64,000 nt of DNA, taken from positions 124,001 through 188,000 of the forward strand of contig CAZDVQ010000002.1 in the NCBI GenBank assembly GCA_964508975.1, in the 5' to 3' direction. Of the stretch, positions 26,137-33,590 are shown one piece after another. Every line of letters begins with the position of its first letter. Position 1 is the first letter of the stretch. This stretch comes from CAZDVQ01 sp964508975. GTDB taxonomy: Bacteria > Bacteroidota > Bacteroidia > Chitinophagales > Saprospiraceae. The translations under genes and the position numbers were made by a program. A model generated the notes under the pieces. The model was not told the DNA's origin, did no database searches, and was given only the letters and a program-made list of their open reading frames with translations.

Positions 26137-26180
26137 ACAAAAGGGTTCGTGCGATTACCGCACGAACCCTTTTGTGTTTT
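26137..26180 (+). terminator. Strong bidirectional terminator after rng
   Basis: A perfect 17-bp stem, ACAAAAGGGTTCGTGCG, with loop ATTAC, ending in CCCTTTTGTGTTTT. It separates rng from the T9SS esterase gene. Confidence 0.9.
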
Positions 26181-26256
26181 AGCTGATATAAGTATTTGTC
26201 CATAATTGATGATGGCCAAATACTTAAAAAAATAAAAACTTAAAATAATATTTGCT

Positions 26257-26264
26257 TAACTTTG
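26257..26264 (+). promoter_or_regulatory. -7 box TAACTTTG for the T9SS esterase
   Basis: A TAnnTTTG match 38 bp before ATG 26302, in a very AT-rich stretch. Confidence 0.5.
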
Positions 26265-26301
26265 TGTTTACTTGATATAAATAATACTCAAACAATAATT
26301 C

Positions 26302-27567
26302 ATGAAACAAACCTTTACTTTTCTAGCATTTTTGGCTTTCAGCCTAGGCTTACAGGCCCAAAACCCATTTTGTGACGGCACGCGTTATATAGACAATGTT
26401 TTTAGCGGTGTTACCGTGACGAGCAACGTTAAGTATGGCGAAAATACGACGGTTGCAGGTGTTTTCACCGAGCTTAAAATGGACGTATACGAACCAACTG
26501 GCGACCAAGCCACGGCCCGCCCTGTGGTATTCGTGGGTTTTGGCGGTAGCTTTATCGGCGGTACCCGTACCGATGCCGCGGTGGTTAATTTCTGCAACCG
26601 TTTTGCAAAAAAAGGCTACGTAGCCGTGGCCTTCGACTACCGTTTGTACGATGCACCGATTTTCCCTTTCCCTGACTCGCTCGACATGGCGGGTGTTGTG
26701 GCCCGTGCTGTAGGCGATATCCGCGCAGCAGTACGCTACATGCGCGAGGATGCTGCTACTACCAATACGTTCCGAGTTGACTCCAATTACATTTTCGTGA
26801 GTGGTATTTCTGCTGGATCAATCTTGGCATTACACGCTGCTTACATGGACGACCTTTCAGAAGTACCTACCTTCCTGAGCGATAGCGTGCAAGCCAACGG
26901 TGGCTTAGAAGGCAACTCTAGCTCCAATTACCAATATTCGTCAAAGGTTCAAGGCGTGTTGAACATGTCAGGCGCTTTGTACCGCACCAGCATGATGGAT
27001 GCAAACGATCCTCCGCACGTGGGCATCCACGAGACAGGCGATGGTACGGTGCCTTACGCCATGGGCTCAGCGATGGTATCTATATTGCCCATCATCACCG
27101 TACAAGGCACCAGCTTGGTACATGCCCGTGCACAAAGCTTGGGTATTTACAGCCGCTTCATGTCGGTACAGGCTAATGCACACGTAGGATATTTATCTGG
27201 TTCATCGAGCACCATGTGGTACGATAGTATCGCGGTGAGCGGTGCACGTATGTTCGAGGGCGTAGCTTGTGGCAGCATCGTGGCTTCATTCGACGAGTTC
27301 CTCGACCAGAACCGCATGAACTTTGAGACTTACCCTAACCCTGCCGCTACCAATATGATGGTACGCATTGATGGCCTTGATGGCCGTTCATACGATGTGG
27401 TTATCAGCGACAATTTGGGCCGCACCGTGAAAGTCATGGGCAACCAATCTGCTGAGCAATTCATGTTGAACCGCCAGGACTTTGGTGCCGGTATGTACTT
27501 CCTCAGCATTCGCTTCAGGGAAGGCAACCAAGCACCAGTTACCCAGAAGTTTATCTTTGTGGATTAA
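26302..27567 (+). CDS. Secreted alpha/beta hydrolase with T9SS sorting domain
   Basis: 421 residues. A signal peptide (cleavage near LQAQ) precedes an alpha/beta-hydrolase (carboxylesterase-like) domain. It shows the oxyanion region VVFVGFGGSFIGG, the family stretch GYVAVAFDYRLYDAP, and a nucleophile elbow GISAGS in place of the more common GxSxG with D or E. The C-terminal 80 residues are a type A T9SS sorting domain: YPNPAATNMMV, GRTVKVMG, GMYFLSIRF, QKFIFVD. It should be exported through the T9SS and anchored or released at the surface. Substrate unknown. The TAA stop is fused to element A copy A3. Confidence 0.9.
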   Translation: MKQTFTFLAFLAFSLGLQAQNPFCDGTRYIDNVFSGVTVTSNVKYGENTTVAGVFTELKMDVYEPTGDQATARPVVFVGFGGSFIGGTRTDAAVVNFCNRFAKKGYVAVAFDYRLYDAPIFPFPDSLDMAGVVARAVGDIRAAVRYMREDAATTNTFRVDSNYIFVSGISAGSILALHAAYMDDLSEVPTFLSDSVQANGGLEGNSSSNYQYSSKVQGVLNMSGALYRTSMMDANDPPHVGIHETGDGTVPYAMGSAMVSILPIITVQGTSLVHARAQSLGIYSRFMSVQANAHVGYLSGSSSTMWYDSIAVSGARMFEGVACGSIVASFDEFLDQNRMNFETYPNPAATNMMVRIDGLDGRSYDVVISDNLGRTVKVMGNQSAEQFMLNRQDFGAGMYFLSIRFREGNQAPVTQKFIFVD

Positions 27568-27731
27568 GAGTATGTTTGGACTTTAGCTTCCGGCGAAAAA
27601 CGGCTCTTTTCCGATGATTTTTGCTTTAAAAAATCAGTTACGTAGCCCAACTATGCGCCCATTTTTTTAAGCAAGCTCATCAAAAAATAGCTCGTTTTTC
27701 CCTCGAAACCCAAAATCCAAACATACTCTAA
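27566..27731 (+). repeat. Stop-fused inverted-repeat element A, full copy A3
   Basis: 163 bp, inverted in internal sequence relative to A2. Terminal AGAGTATGTTTGGA follows the TA of the esterase stop, reading TAAGAGTATG. The right end is TCCAAACATACTCT. The centre carries GTAGCCCAACTATGCGCCC, the complement of the A2 centre with small changes. Confidence 0.88.
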
Positions 27732-27754
27732 GCCATCGCGTAAGGCTGGATTAT

Positions 27755-27790
27755 AAAAAAGGGATAGTGTAAAACACTATCCCTTTTTTT
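27755..27790. terminator. Bidirectional hairpin terminator
   Basis: AAAAAAGGGATAGTGT, loop AAA, ACACTATCCCTTTTTT: a 16-bp stem with A and T tracts on both sides, between element A3 and GC element R9. Confidence 0.9.
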
Positions 27791-27899
27791 GCGCTAGGCA
27801 TGCGTAGCGTGGCCGCGCCAGCGGCCAGCCCGTAGGGCCGAGCGAACAGCGAGCGCGGAGCACGCCGGCGACCACAACGTGGGCGCAGCGCCCAAAAAA
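27791..27899 (-). repeat. GC-rich hairpin element R9
   Basis: The GGGCG edge faces the pyk 3' end. Stems: CCAC-GTT-GTGG, GGCCC-TAC-GGGCT and TGGCCGC...GCGGCCA. The far end is CATGCCTAGCGC. Confidence 0.85.
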
Positions 27900-27904
27900 T
27901 CAAT

Positions 27905-27939
27905 AAAAAAGGGCAAGCCCATAAATCGGCCTGCCCTTT
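27905..27939 (-). terminator. Terminator after pyruvate kinase gene
   Basis: AAAGGGCAAGCC pairs imperfectly with GGCCTGCCCTTT. On the minus strand the T tract follows the stem, about 27 bp after the pyk stop. Confidence 0.75.
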
Positions 27940-27965
27940 AGCATATACTTTCTAGATTCAATGTA

Positions 27966-29396
27966 CTACTCTATCGTAGTGACCTTGAGCATGTTGGTGC
28001 GGCGTAAATCTTTCAGCGGCATAGAACCGATGTTGATAACCACATCGCCAGCGTCGACGCAGCCTTGTGCTTTCAAGATTTGCTGCACATCGCTGATGGT
28101 CTCGTCGGTGGTGGTAAACTTGTCGTAGAAGAAACAACGGGTACCCCAAACCAGGTTGAGGGTACCGAGCAAATTCCGGTCGGAAGAGAAGATGTAAATA
28201 TCGGCTTTAGGGCGGCAGCTTGACACTTGGAACCCGGTGTAACCCGACTTGGTCATACCGATAATTGAACTTGCGTTCAACTCCTTAGCGATGTTACACG
28301 CATTGAAACAGATTGAGTCCGACTGGTACGTAGGCGACTCTGGCCTAGCGCCTTGGCTGCGGTAGTAAATACCGTCGGTTTGCTCCACGTACGAGATGAT
28401 TTTAGCCATAGACTGCACCACTTTAACGGGGTGACGGCCAACGGAAGTCTCGCCGCTCAACATCACTGCATCAGCCCCTTCGAGCACGGCGATGGCCACG
28501 TCGTTCACCTCTGCACGGGTTGGGCTAGGGTTGGTAATCATGCTATCCATCATTTGGGTAGCCACGATAACAGGTTTAGCCTTGCGTAGACATTGTTTGA
28601 TGATATCGTACTGCATGGTTGGGAGGCGTTCCATCGGCATCTCGATACCGAGGTCGCCACGGGCTACCATTACGGCATCGGTTGCGTCGATAATCTCGCT
28701 GATGCGGCGGATGGCCTCCGGTTTTTCAATCTTGGCGATGATGCGGGCATGGTGGCCAGCGGCCTTGATGCGGCTGCGGAGGTCTGTAATATCGTCGGGG
28801 TTGCGCACGAAAGAAAGGGCTACCCAGTTAAAAGGATACTGGAGTACAAAGGCCAAGTCCTCGGCATCTTTTTCGGTAACGGAAGGCAGGGAGATATTGG
28901 TATCAGGCAAGTTTACGCCCTTGCGTGAAGAGAGCATATCGCCGTAAAGTACCTTAAGTTTAACAGTATCTTTAAGGTTGGTTTCAAGTACTTCGAGCTC
29001 GATTTTACCATCGTCCACGAGCACTTTTTCGCCAACTTTTACTTCCATCGGGAAGAGCTCGTAGCTCATGTAAATTTTATCCTTGTTGCCGATGCATTTC
29101 TCGTTGGTAAAGGTCAAGACATCGCCTGGTTGGATAGGCAAACCATCGTTTTCCATGTGGCCGATGCGCAACTTGGGCCCTTGGAGGTCGGCCAAGGTAC
29201 TCACGTTATAGCCAAATTCCTCGTTGATGGCTTGAATACGTTCAAAAATTTTGAGGTGGTCCTCATGTGAACCATGCGAAAAGTTGAAGCGGAACACGTT
29301 AACCCCAGACCGGATTAGATCGATGAGCGTTTCGCGATCGCTACAGGCAGGGCCTAATGTGGCTACGATTTTGGTCTTCTTGATACGTTGTTGCAT
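27966..29396 (-). CDS. pyk: Pyruvate kinase
   Basis: 476 residues, standard bacterial length. N-terminal KTKIVATLGPACSDRETL and GVNVFRFNFSHGSHEDH, the barrel with LSFVRNPDDI and IAKIEKPEAIRRI, the MVARGDLGIEMP motif with its metal ligand, and VIVATQMMDSMI are all intact. A C-terminal regulatory domain follows LSGETSVGRHPV. It converts phosphoenolpyruvate plus ADP to pyruvate plus ATP in the last glycolytic step. A 15-bp palindrome lies 25 bp upstream of the start. Confidence 0.97.
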   Translation of the reverse strand: MQQRIKKTKIVATLGPACSDRETLIDLIRSGVNVFRFNFSHGSHEDHLKIFERIQAINEEFGYNVSTLADLQGPKLRIGHMENDGLPIQPGDVLTFTNEKCIGNKDKIYMSYELFPMEVKVGEKVLVDDGKIELEVLETNLKDTVKLKVLYGDMLSSRKGVNLPDTNISLPSVTEKDAEDLAFVLQYPFNWVALSFVRNPDDITDLRSRIKAAGHHARIIAKIEKPEAIRRISEIIDATDAVMVARGDLGIEMPMERLPTMQYDIIKQCLRKAKPVIVATQMMDSMITNPSPTRAEVNDVAIAVLEGADAVMLSGETSVGRHPVKVVQSMAKIISYVEQTDGIYYRSQGARPESPTYQSDSICFNACNIAKELNASSIIGMTKSGYTGFQVSSCRPKADIYIFSSDRNLLGTLNLVWGTRCFFYDKFTTTDETISDVQQILKAQGCVDAGDVVINIGSMPLKDLRRTNMLKVTTIE

Positions 29397-29420
29397 AAAA
29401 TTATCATTGTATATTTGATA

Positions 29421-29435
29421 GTGTAAAGTTTACAC
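29421..29435. promoter_or_regulatory. 15-bp palindrome upstream of pyk, candidate operator
   Basis: GTGTAAA-G-TTTACAC is a perfect odd-centre palindrome centred 32 bp before the pyk ATG. This is where a dimeric repressor such as a LacI- or GntR-type protein would bind. No regulator gene is adjacent. Confidence 0.45.
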
Positions 29436-29475
29436 TAATTTTTGACATGAAAAAATTTGGCGTGTTTTATTTTCG

Positions 29476-29641
29476 TTAAATGCTCGGGTGAGATTACTCA
29501 TAGATAAAAACGCCGCAGATTTCCTGGCAGACAAGGCGTAAAAATAAGTCGTAGTGGGGTGCTACGGCGCACTTTTTACAACGACGTATGCCGGGGAATA
29601 TGCAAGTTTTTGCTATGAAGTAATTTTGCCCGAGCATTTAA
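29476..29641. repeat. Inverted-repeat element B (166 bp, MITE-like)
   Basis: Ends TTAAATGCTCGGG and CCCGAGCATTTAA, with the pairing continuing imperfectly into ATTAC. The middle contains CGTAG-TGGGGTG-CTACG and paired AAAAATAAG/CTTTTTAC-like tracts. Its length and TAGTGGGG centre resemble element A although the ends differ. No ORF. It occupies most of the pyk-fic intergenic region. Confidence 0.75.
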
Positions 29642-29732
29642 GAGTGTAAAGGTAGGGGTTAATGGTTGGCTAAAGGCTGAAAATAGGTGAAGGTTGTTGA
29701 ATGGGAAACACCCCTAGATCATCAAAAATACA

Positions 29733-29740
29733 TACCTTTG
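29733..29740 (+). promoter_or_regulatory. -7 box TACCTTTG for the fic gene
   Basis: A perfect TAnnTTTG match 27 bp before ATG 29768. Its last two bases are the first two of the operator palindrome. An in-frame ATG at 29687 would lie upstream of this promoter. Confidence 0.6.
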
Positions 29741-29762
29741 ATACTATCAAATGATACTATCA
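29739..29762. promoter_or_regulatory. Tandem palindromic operator at the fic promoter
   Basis: Two copies of the perfect palindrome TGATACTATCA (29739-29749, 29752-29762), centres 13 bp apart. They begin within the -7 box and end 5 bp before the ATG. The winged-helix domain at the C-terminus of the Fic protein is an obvious candidate binder (inference). Confidence 0.65.
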
Positions 29763-29767
29763 TAAGT

Positions 29768-30721
29768 ATGAATCCACCTTACGACATTAGCCCTGAAATA
29801 TTACAACGCGTTACATCCATCGCACACAAAATTGGCGAGGTGAACGCTCGCTTCCTGATAAAGTCAAATCCAAAGCTTCGTAAACAAAACCAAATCAGGA
29901 CCATACATTCCTCGCTGAGCATTGAGGGCAACACTTTGTCGGAAGCGCAAATAACCGCCATCGTGGAAAACAAGCGCGTGATTGGGCCCGAAAAGGACAT
30001 TAAAGAAGTCTTGAATGCACTCCATGTTTACAAAAAGATCAATCAGTTCAAGCAGCACCGTGAAGATGATTTTCTACGTGCCCATGCCTACCTGATGGAT
30101 GGACTAATCGAACGCCCAGGCCAATATCGGAAACAAGGCGTTGGCATTGTCAAAGGCTCGAAAGTAACGCATTTGGCCCCGCCCGCTGAAAATGTACCCT
30201 TCCTGATGCGAGACCTATTTGAGTATGTACAAAAATCCCCTGAAATTGCCCTGATTAAAAGTTGTGTTTTCCATTACGAGGTGGAGTTTATACATCCTTT
30301 CATGGATGGCAACGGCAGAATGGGCCGTTTGTGGCAAACGGTCATGCTGATGCAAGCGTACCCGCTCTTCGAATTTTTACCTTTCGAGACCCTCATCGCC
30401 GAAAACCAAGCGGCATATTACGATGCCTTGTCGCAGGCCGACAAAACGGGCAAATCAACCATTTTTATCGAGTTCATGCTTGGCATTATCGACCAATCCT
30501 TAAACGAACTTGTCCAAACCAGTGGTAAAAAACTAAACGGAGCTGATAGGATGGCCATTTTCCTAGAAACAAGCACCGGGGCATTTAGCCGGAAAGATTA
30601 CATGGCACATTTTCCCGAAATTTCAGCAGCAACGGCAAGCCGAGACTTGAACGAGGCCGCTGCCTCGGGCTTAATCTTGAAACAAGGAGATAAAAACACT
30701 ACCATTTACTTTAAACCCTAA
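29768..30721 (+). CDS. Fic family AMP-transferase with inhibitory helix and C-terminal winged helix
   Basis: 317 residues from ATG 29768. The N-terminal inhibitory motif SSLSIEGN has its glutamate at E53, a class II arrangement that blocks ATP binding in cis. The Fic core has HPFMDGNGRMGR at 176-187 with catalytic H176. A winged-helix domain (about 250-317: FSRKDYMAHFPEISAATASRDLNEAAASG) follows. It would transfer AMP from ATP to a target protein when the inhibitory helix moves. The paired palindromes at its promoter suggest self-regulation. It is monocistronic. Horizontal origin is possible but codon use is like the neighbours. Confidence 0.93.
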   Translation: MNPPYDISPEILQRVTSIAHKIGEVNARFLIKSNPKLRKQNQIRTIHSSLSIEGNTLSEAQITAIVENKRVIGPEKDIKEVLNALHVYKKINQFKQHREDDFLRAHAYLMDGLIERPGQYRKQGVGIVKGSKVTHLAPPAENVPFLMRDLFEYVQKSPEIALIKSCVFHYEVEFIHPFMDGNGRMGRLWQTVMLMQAYPLFEFLPFETLIAENQAAYYDALSQADKTGKSTIFIEFMLGIIDQSLNELVQTSGKKLNGADRMAIFLETSTGAFSRKDYMAHFPEISAATASRDLNEAAASGLILKQGDKNTTIYFKP

Positions 30722-30794
30722 TCAAGCCGTACCTTCGCGGTACCAAACAATATCAAACCTTGGTGGTTTCTTACACAAACATACCTCTTTAAAC

Positions 30795-31958
30795 ATGTCG
30801 CTCCAAGCAGTACCCCGTTCCGTTGGCATTTGGTTATCCATTGGCCTGTTCATGGTTTTTATACAGATTTTAATTGGCGGTATCACCCGCCTCACCGATT
30901 CAGGGCTTTCCATCACCGAGTGGGAGCTGGTCAAAGGTGTTCTACCACCGCTCAACCAAGAAGACTGGCAAGATGCCTTCGAAAAATACCAGGAACACAC
31001 CCTCCAGGCCGAGGTACTACATGCCAACATGAGCCTACAAGAATTTAAGTTTATTTACTTTTGGGAGTGGTTCCACCGCCTCTGGGGCCGCATCATGGGT
31101 TTTGTGTTCTTGTTCCCATTCCTGTATTTCTGGCGCAAAGGTTATTTCAACAAACTCATGATGGGCAAGCTAGGTATTTTGGTTTTGCTGGCGGGCCTAG
31201 CTGCGGTATTTGGTTGGATTATGGTGGCCTCGGGGCTCAATACCGAGCAATACGTTTGGGTTAACCCCTTCAACTTGACCCTGCACTTGTCCATAGCGCT
31301 CTCGGTTATTGCATACTTGTGGTGGTTAAATTTACAGGTATATCAACCATTCACGCAGGACGCAGGCTTAAGCACCTTGAAAAAAATAGCCAGCATTTTT
31401 ATCGTGCTGCTGGTTTTCCAAATCCTCATGGGGGGCATGGTTGCCGGTACCAAGGCCGGCCTACTCTACCGCCACTTCCCCGGTATGGAGCAAGCCTACG
31501 GCGGCTTCATCCCCGTGGTACTCACCGATTTCAACAATTGGACCAGTCAGAACTTCTTCGGCTACGCGCACGTGGGCGAGGGCAACAACGCCTTCACGCC
31601 GGCCCTGGTGCAATTTATACACCGTTTATTGGCTTATGGCATCAGCCTGTTTGCCCTGTTTTTGGCCTTTAAAACCTGGGCTAGCGGCGCCTCGGCACGC
31701 AGTAAAACACTCGCTGGCTTTGTCATACTTAGCGTGTTTGTACAAGTATTGCTGGGCATTTACACCATCTTGCTGCCCGGCGGCAAACTAGGCATATCGC
31801 CTTGGCTGGGTGTAGCACACCAAGGATGTGCCATTATACTGCTCTTGTTTGCCATGGCCTTGCGGTATCAGTTTTCGAGCGGCGGCAAAGAGCTCCTGCG
31901 CGAGCAAGCCAACAAACCCGGCGATATAGACTACACCAAGGGCGTTATCATTGAGTAA
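30795..31958 (+). CDS. ctaA: Heme A synthase (COX15/CtaA)
   Basis: 387 residues with about eight membrane helices. GGITRLTDSGLSITEW marks the N-terminus of the family. Candidate heme-ligand histidines are in WEWFHRLWGR, NLTLHLSIAL, VQFIHRLLAYG and LGVAHQGCAI. It oxidises the C8 methyl of heme O to give heme A for aa3-type oxidases. It has the longer COX15-like loop typical of Bacteroidota. No cytochrome oxidase genes lie in this window. An ATG inside a different frame at 30830 is a shadow. Confidence 0.93.
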   Translation: MSLQAVPRSVGIWLSIGLFMVFIQILIGGITRLTDSGLSITEWELVKGVLPPLNQEDWQDAFEKYQEHTLQAEVLHANMSLQEFKFIYFWEWFHRLWGRIMGFVFLFPFLYFWRKGYFNKLMMGKLGILVLLAGLAAVFGWIMVASGLNTEQYVWVNPFNLTLHLSIALSVIAYLWWLNLQVYQPFTQDAGLSTLKKIASIFIVLLVFQILMGGMVAGTKAGLLYRHFPGMEQAYGGFIPVVLTDFNNWTSQNFFGYAHVGEGNNAFTPALVQFIHRLLAYGISLFALFLAFKTWASGASARSKTLAGFVILSVFVQVLLGIYTILLPGGKLGISPWLGVAHQGCAIILLLFAMALRYQFSSGGKELLREQANKPGDIDYTKGVIIE

Positions 31959-32068
31959 TTACTGCGTTAAACGAGGTTTACTTTCGGTTCATATGCCTGT
32001 AGCGGAGCATTTAACATGCTCCTAAGCACCATCGTCATATCCTCATTTATTCATTTCCTTATTTATTC

Positions 32069-32183
32069 CTTTTGGGCGCCCCGGCCTGCGGCCGTCGCTA
32101 CGTTGCGCGGCTCGCTATTCGCTCGGCCCTTCGGTCTGGCGCGTTGCGCCACCGCTCCACATCGCTGGCGCGATGCCCGGCAG
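32069..32183 (+). repeat. GC-rich hairpin element R10
   Basis: The GGGCG edge points to the ctaA stop about 115 bp upstream. Stems CGGCC-TGC-GGCCG and TGGCGC-GTT-GCGCCA, ending CATCGCTGGCGCGATG. Almost the same as R2 read in the other direction. Confidence 0.85.
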
Positions 32184-32297
32184 AAAATTGGCGCTATTTT
32201 TATATAATTAATTTCGCCCAAGCACATAGTTCGGCGTATCTTTACGAACTAGTTCCGGCGCTTTGTCGTTCTACATAGTACTGAAGTATATCCCGAT

Positions 32298-33590
32298 ATG
32301 AAAAGATTAAAGATTTTACTCCTTGCTTTGCTCTTTGGGCCCCTGGGCATCCAGGCCCAAGGCATGATTATGTTGCCCATGGACGAGGCTCAAACCAACC
32401 ACCTCAAGGCTTACGGTATTGCTTATACCGCCTTGCAGGTTAATGTTGAGGTGTATTGGATGCTCAATTACCGCGGTGGCAGCTTTGTGTTTGCCTACAA
32501 CGATGCATTTAAGAAAGAATGCCTTACCCGCAACGTGAGCTTTGAAATTATGCCAACGGCCAAGTTTGATAACCTCCGCAATGAAATTGCCGACCCCGAG
32601 GTGAACATGGATGTGGTTAAACTGGAAGTTCCACCTAAAATCGCGGTGTACTCGCCCAAGGAAAACGAGAAAGGCGAGCGCATCCAGCCCTGGGATGATG
32701 CCGTAACCTTAGTGCTTACCTATGCCGAAATACCCTACGATGTCATCTATGACGACGAGGTGATGGAAGGAAAACTACCCCTTTACGATTGGCTGCACCT
32801 ACACCACGAGGACTTTACAGGCCAATACGGTAAGTTTTACCAAAGCTATAACGGCCAACCTTGGTACCGTACCCACGTGGCCAACATGGAAGCACTGGCC
32901 GCTAAACACGGCTACAAAAAAGTATCTAAGTTTAAGTTGACCATCGTGCAGAAAATCCGCGAGTATGTATCGGGCGGTGGGTTTATGTTTGCTATGTGCT
33001 CGGCTACCGACTCTTACGATATCGCCCTGGCGGCATACAACACCGATATCTGCGACTACATGTACGACGGTGATGCACCAGACCCCGACTACCAATCGAA
33101 ACTGGATTATACCCAGACTTTCGCCTTCAAGAATTTTACCGTCCTGCGCGACCCTCTGGTATACGAATACTCCGACATCGACGCATCTCAGGTAACAGCA
33201 CCACGCCGCAACGATAACGAGAAAATCGACTATTTCACCCTGTTTGATTTCTCGGCCAAGTGGGACCCCATCCCCACCATGCTCACCCAATGTCATACCC
33301 GTACCGTTAAAGGTTTCATGGGCCAATCAACGGCCTTCCGCAAGAAGTTCATCAAGTCGAACGTACTCATACTCGGTGAAAATGCTGCCGAAGACGAGGC
33401 CCGATACCTGCACGGCACCTTTGGCGAGGGCACCTGGACTTTCTACGGTGGCCACGATCCCGAGGATTATCGCCACTATGTGTACGATCCACCGACTGAC
33501 CTCAACCTGCACCCCAACTCGGCGGGTTATCGCCTCATCCTAAACAATATCTTGTTCCCCGCTGCTAAAAAGAAAAAGCAGAAAACGTGA
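32298..33590 (+). CDS. Conserved secreted Bacteroidota protein of unknown function
   Basis: 430 residues with a signal peptide (cleavage near IQAQ). I recognise a Bacteroidota family often labelled 'asparagine synthetase B', but no AsnB glutaminase or synthetase motifs are present. Striking conserved-looking parts are QTNHLKAYGIAY, LNYRGGSF, DWLHLHHEDFTGQYGKFY, GGGFMFAMCSATDS, QCHTRTVKGFMG and YGGHDPEDY. The histidine/aspartate-rich DWLHLHHED and GGHDPEDY could bind metal. The C-terminus is lysine-rich (AKKKKQKT). It overlaps the uvrC start by 4 bp (GTGA), so the two are translationally coupled. Confidence 0.85.
   Translation: MKRLKILLLALLFGPLGIQAQGMIMLPMDEAQTNHLKAYGIAYTALQVNVEVYWMLNYRGGSFVFAYNDAFKKECLTRNVSFEIMPTAKFDNLRNEIADPEVNMDVVKLEVPPKIAVYSPKENEKGERIQPWDDAVTLVLTYAEIPYDVIYDDEVMEGKLPLYDWLHLHHEDFTGQYGKFYQSYNGQPWYRTHVANMEALAAKHGYKKVSKFKLTIVQKIREYVSGGGFMFAMCSATDSYDIALAAYNTDICDYMYDGDAPDPDYQSKLDYTQTFAFKNFTVLRDPLVYEYSDIDASQVTAPRRNDNEKIDYFTLFDFSAKWDPIPTMLTQCHTRTVKGFMGQSTAFRKKFIKSNVLILGENAAEDEARYLHGTFGEGTWTFYGGHDPEDYRHYVYDPPTDLNLHPNSAGYRLILNNILFPAAKKKKQKT

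Noticed and set aside
32016..32278. Two overlapping ORFs of 63 and 68 codons
   Set aside because: Both are translated from repeat R10 in different frames.
32298..33590. Asparagine synthetase B
   Set aside because: Signal peptide and no N-terminal catalytic cysteine or ATP pyrophosphatase motif; the label is carried over from database annotations as I remember them.
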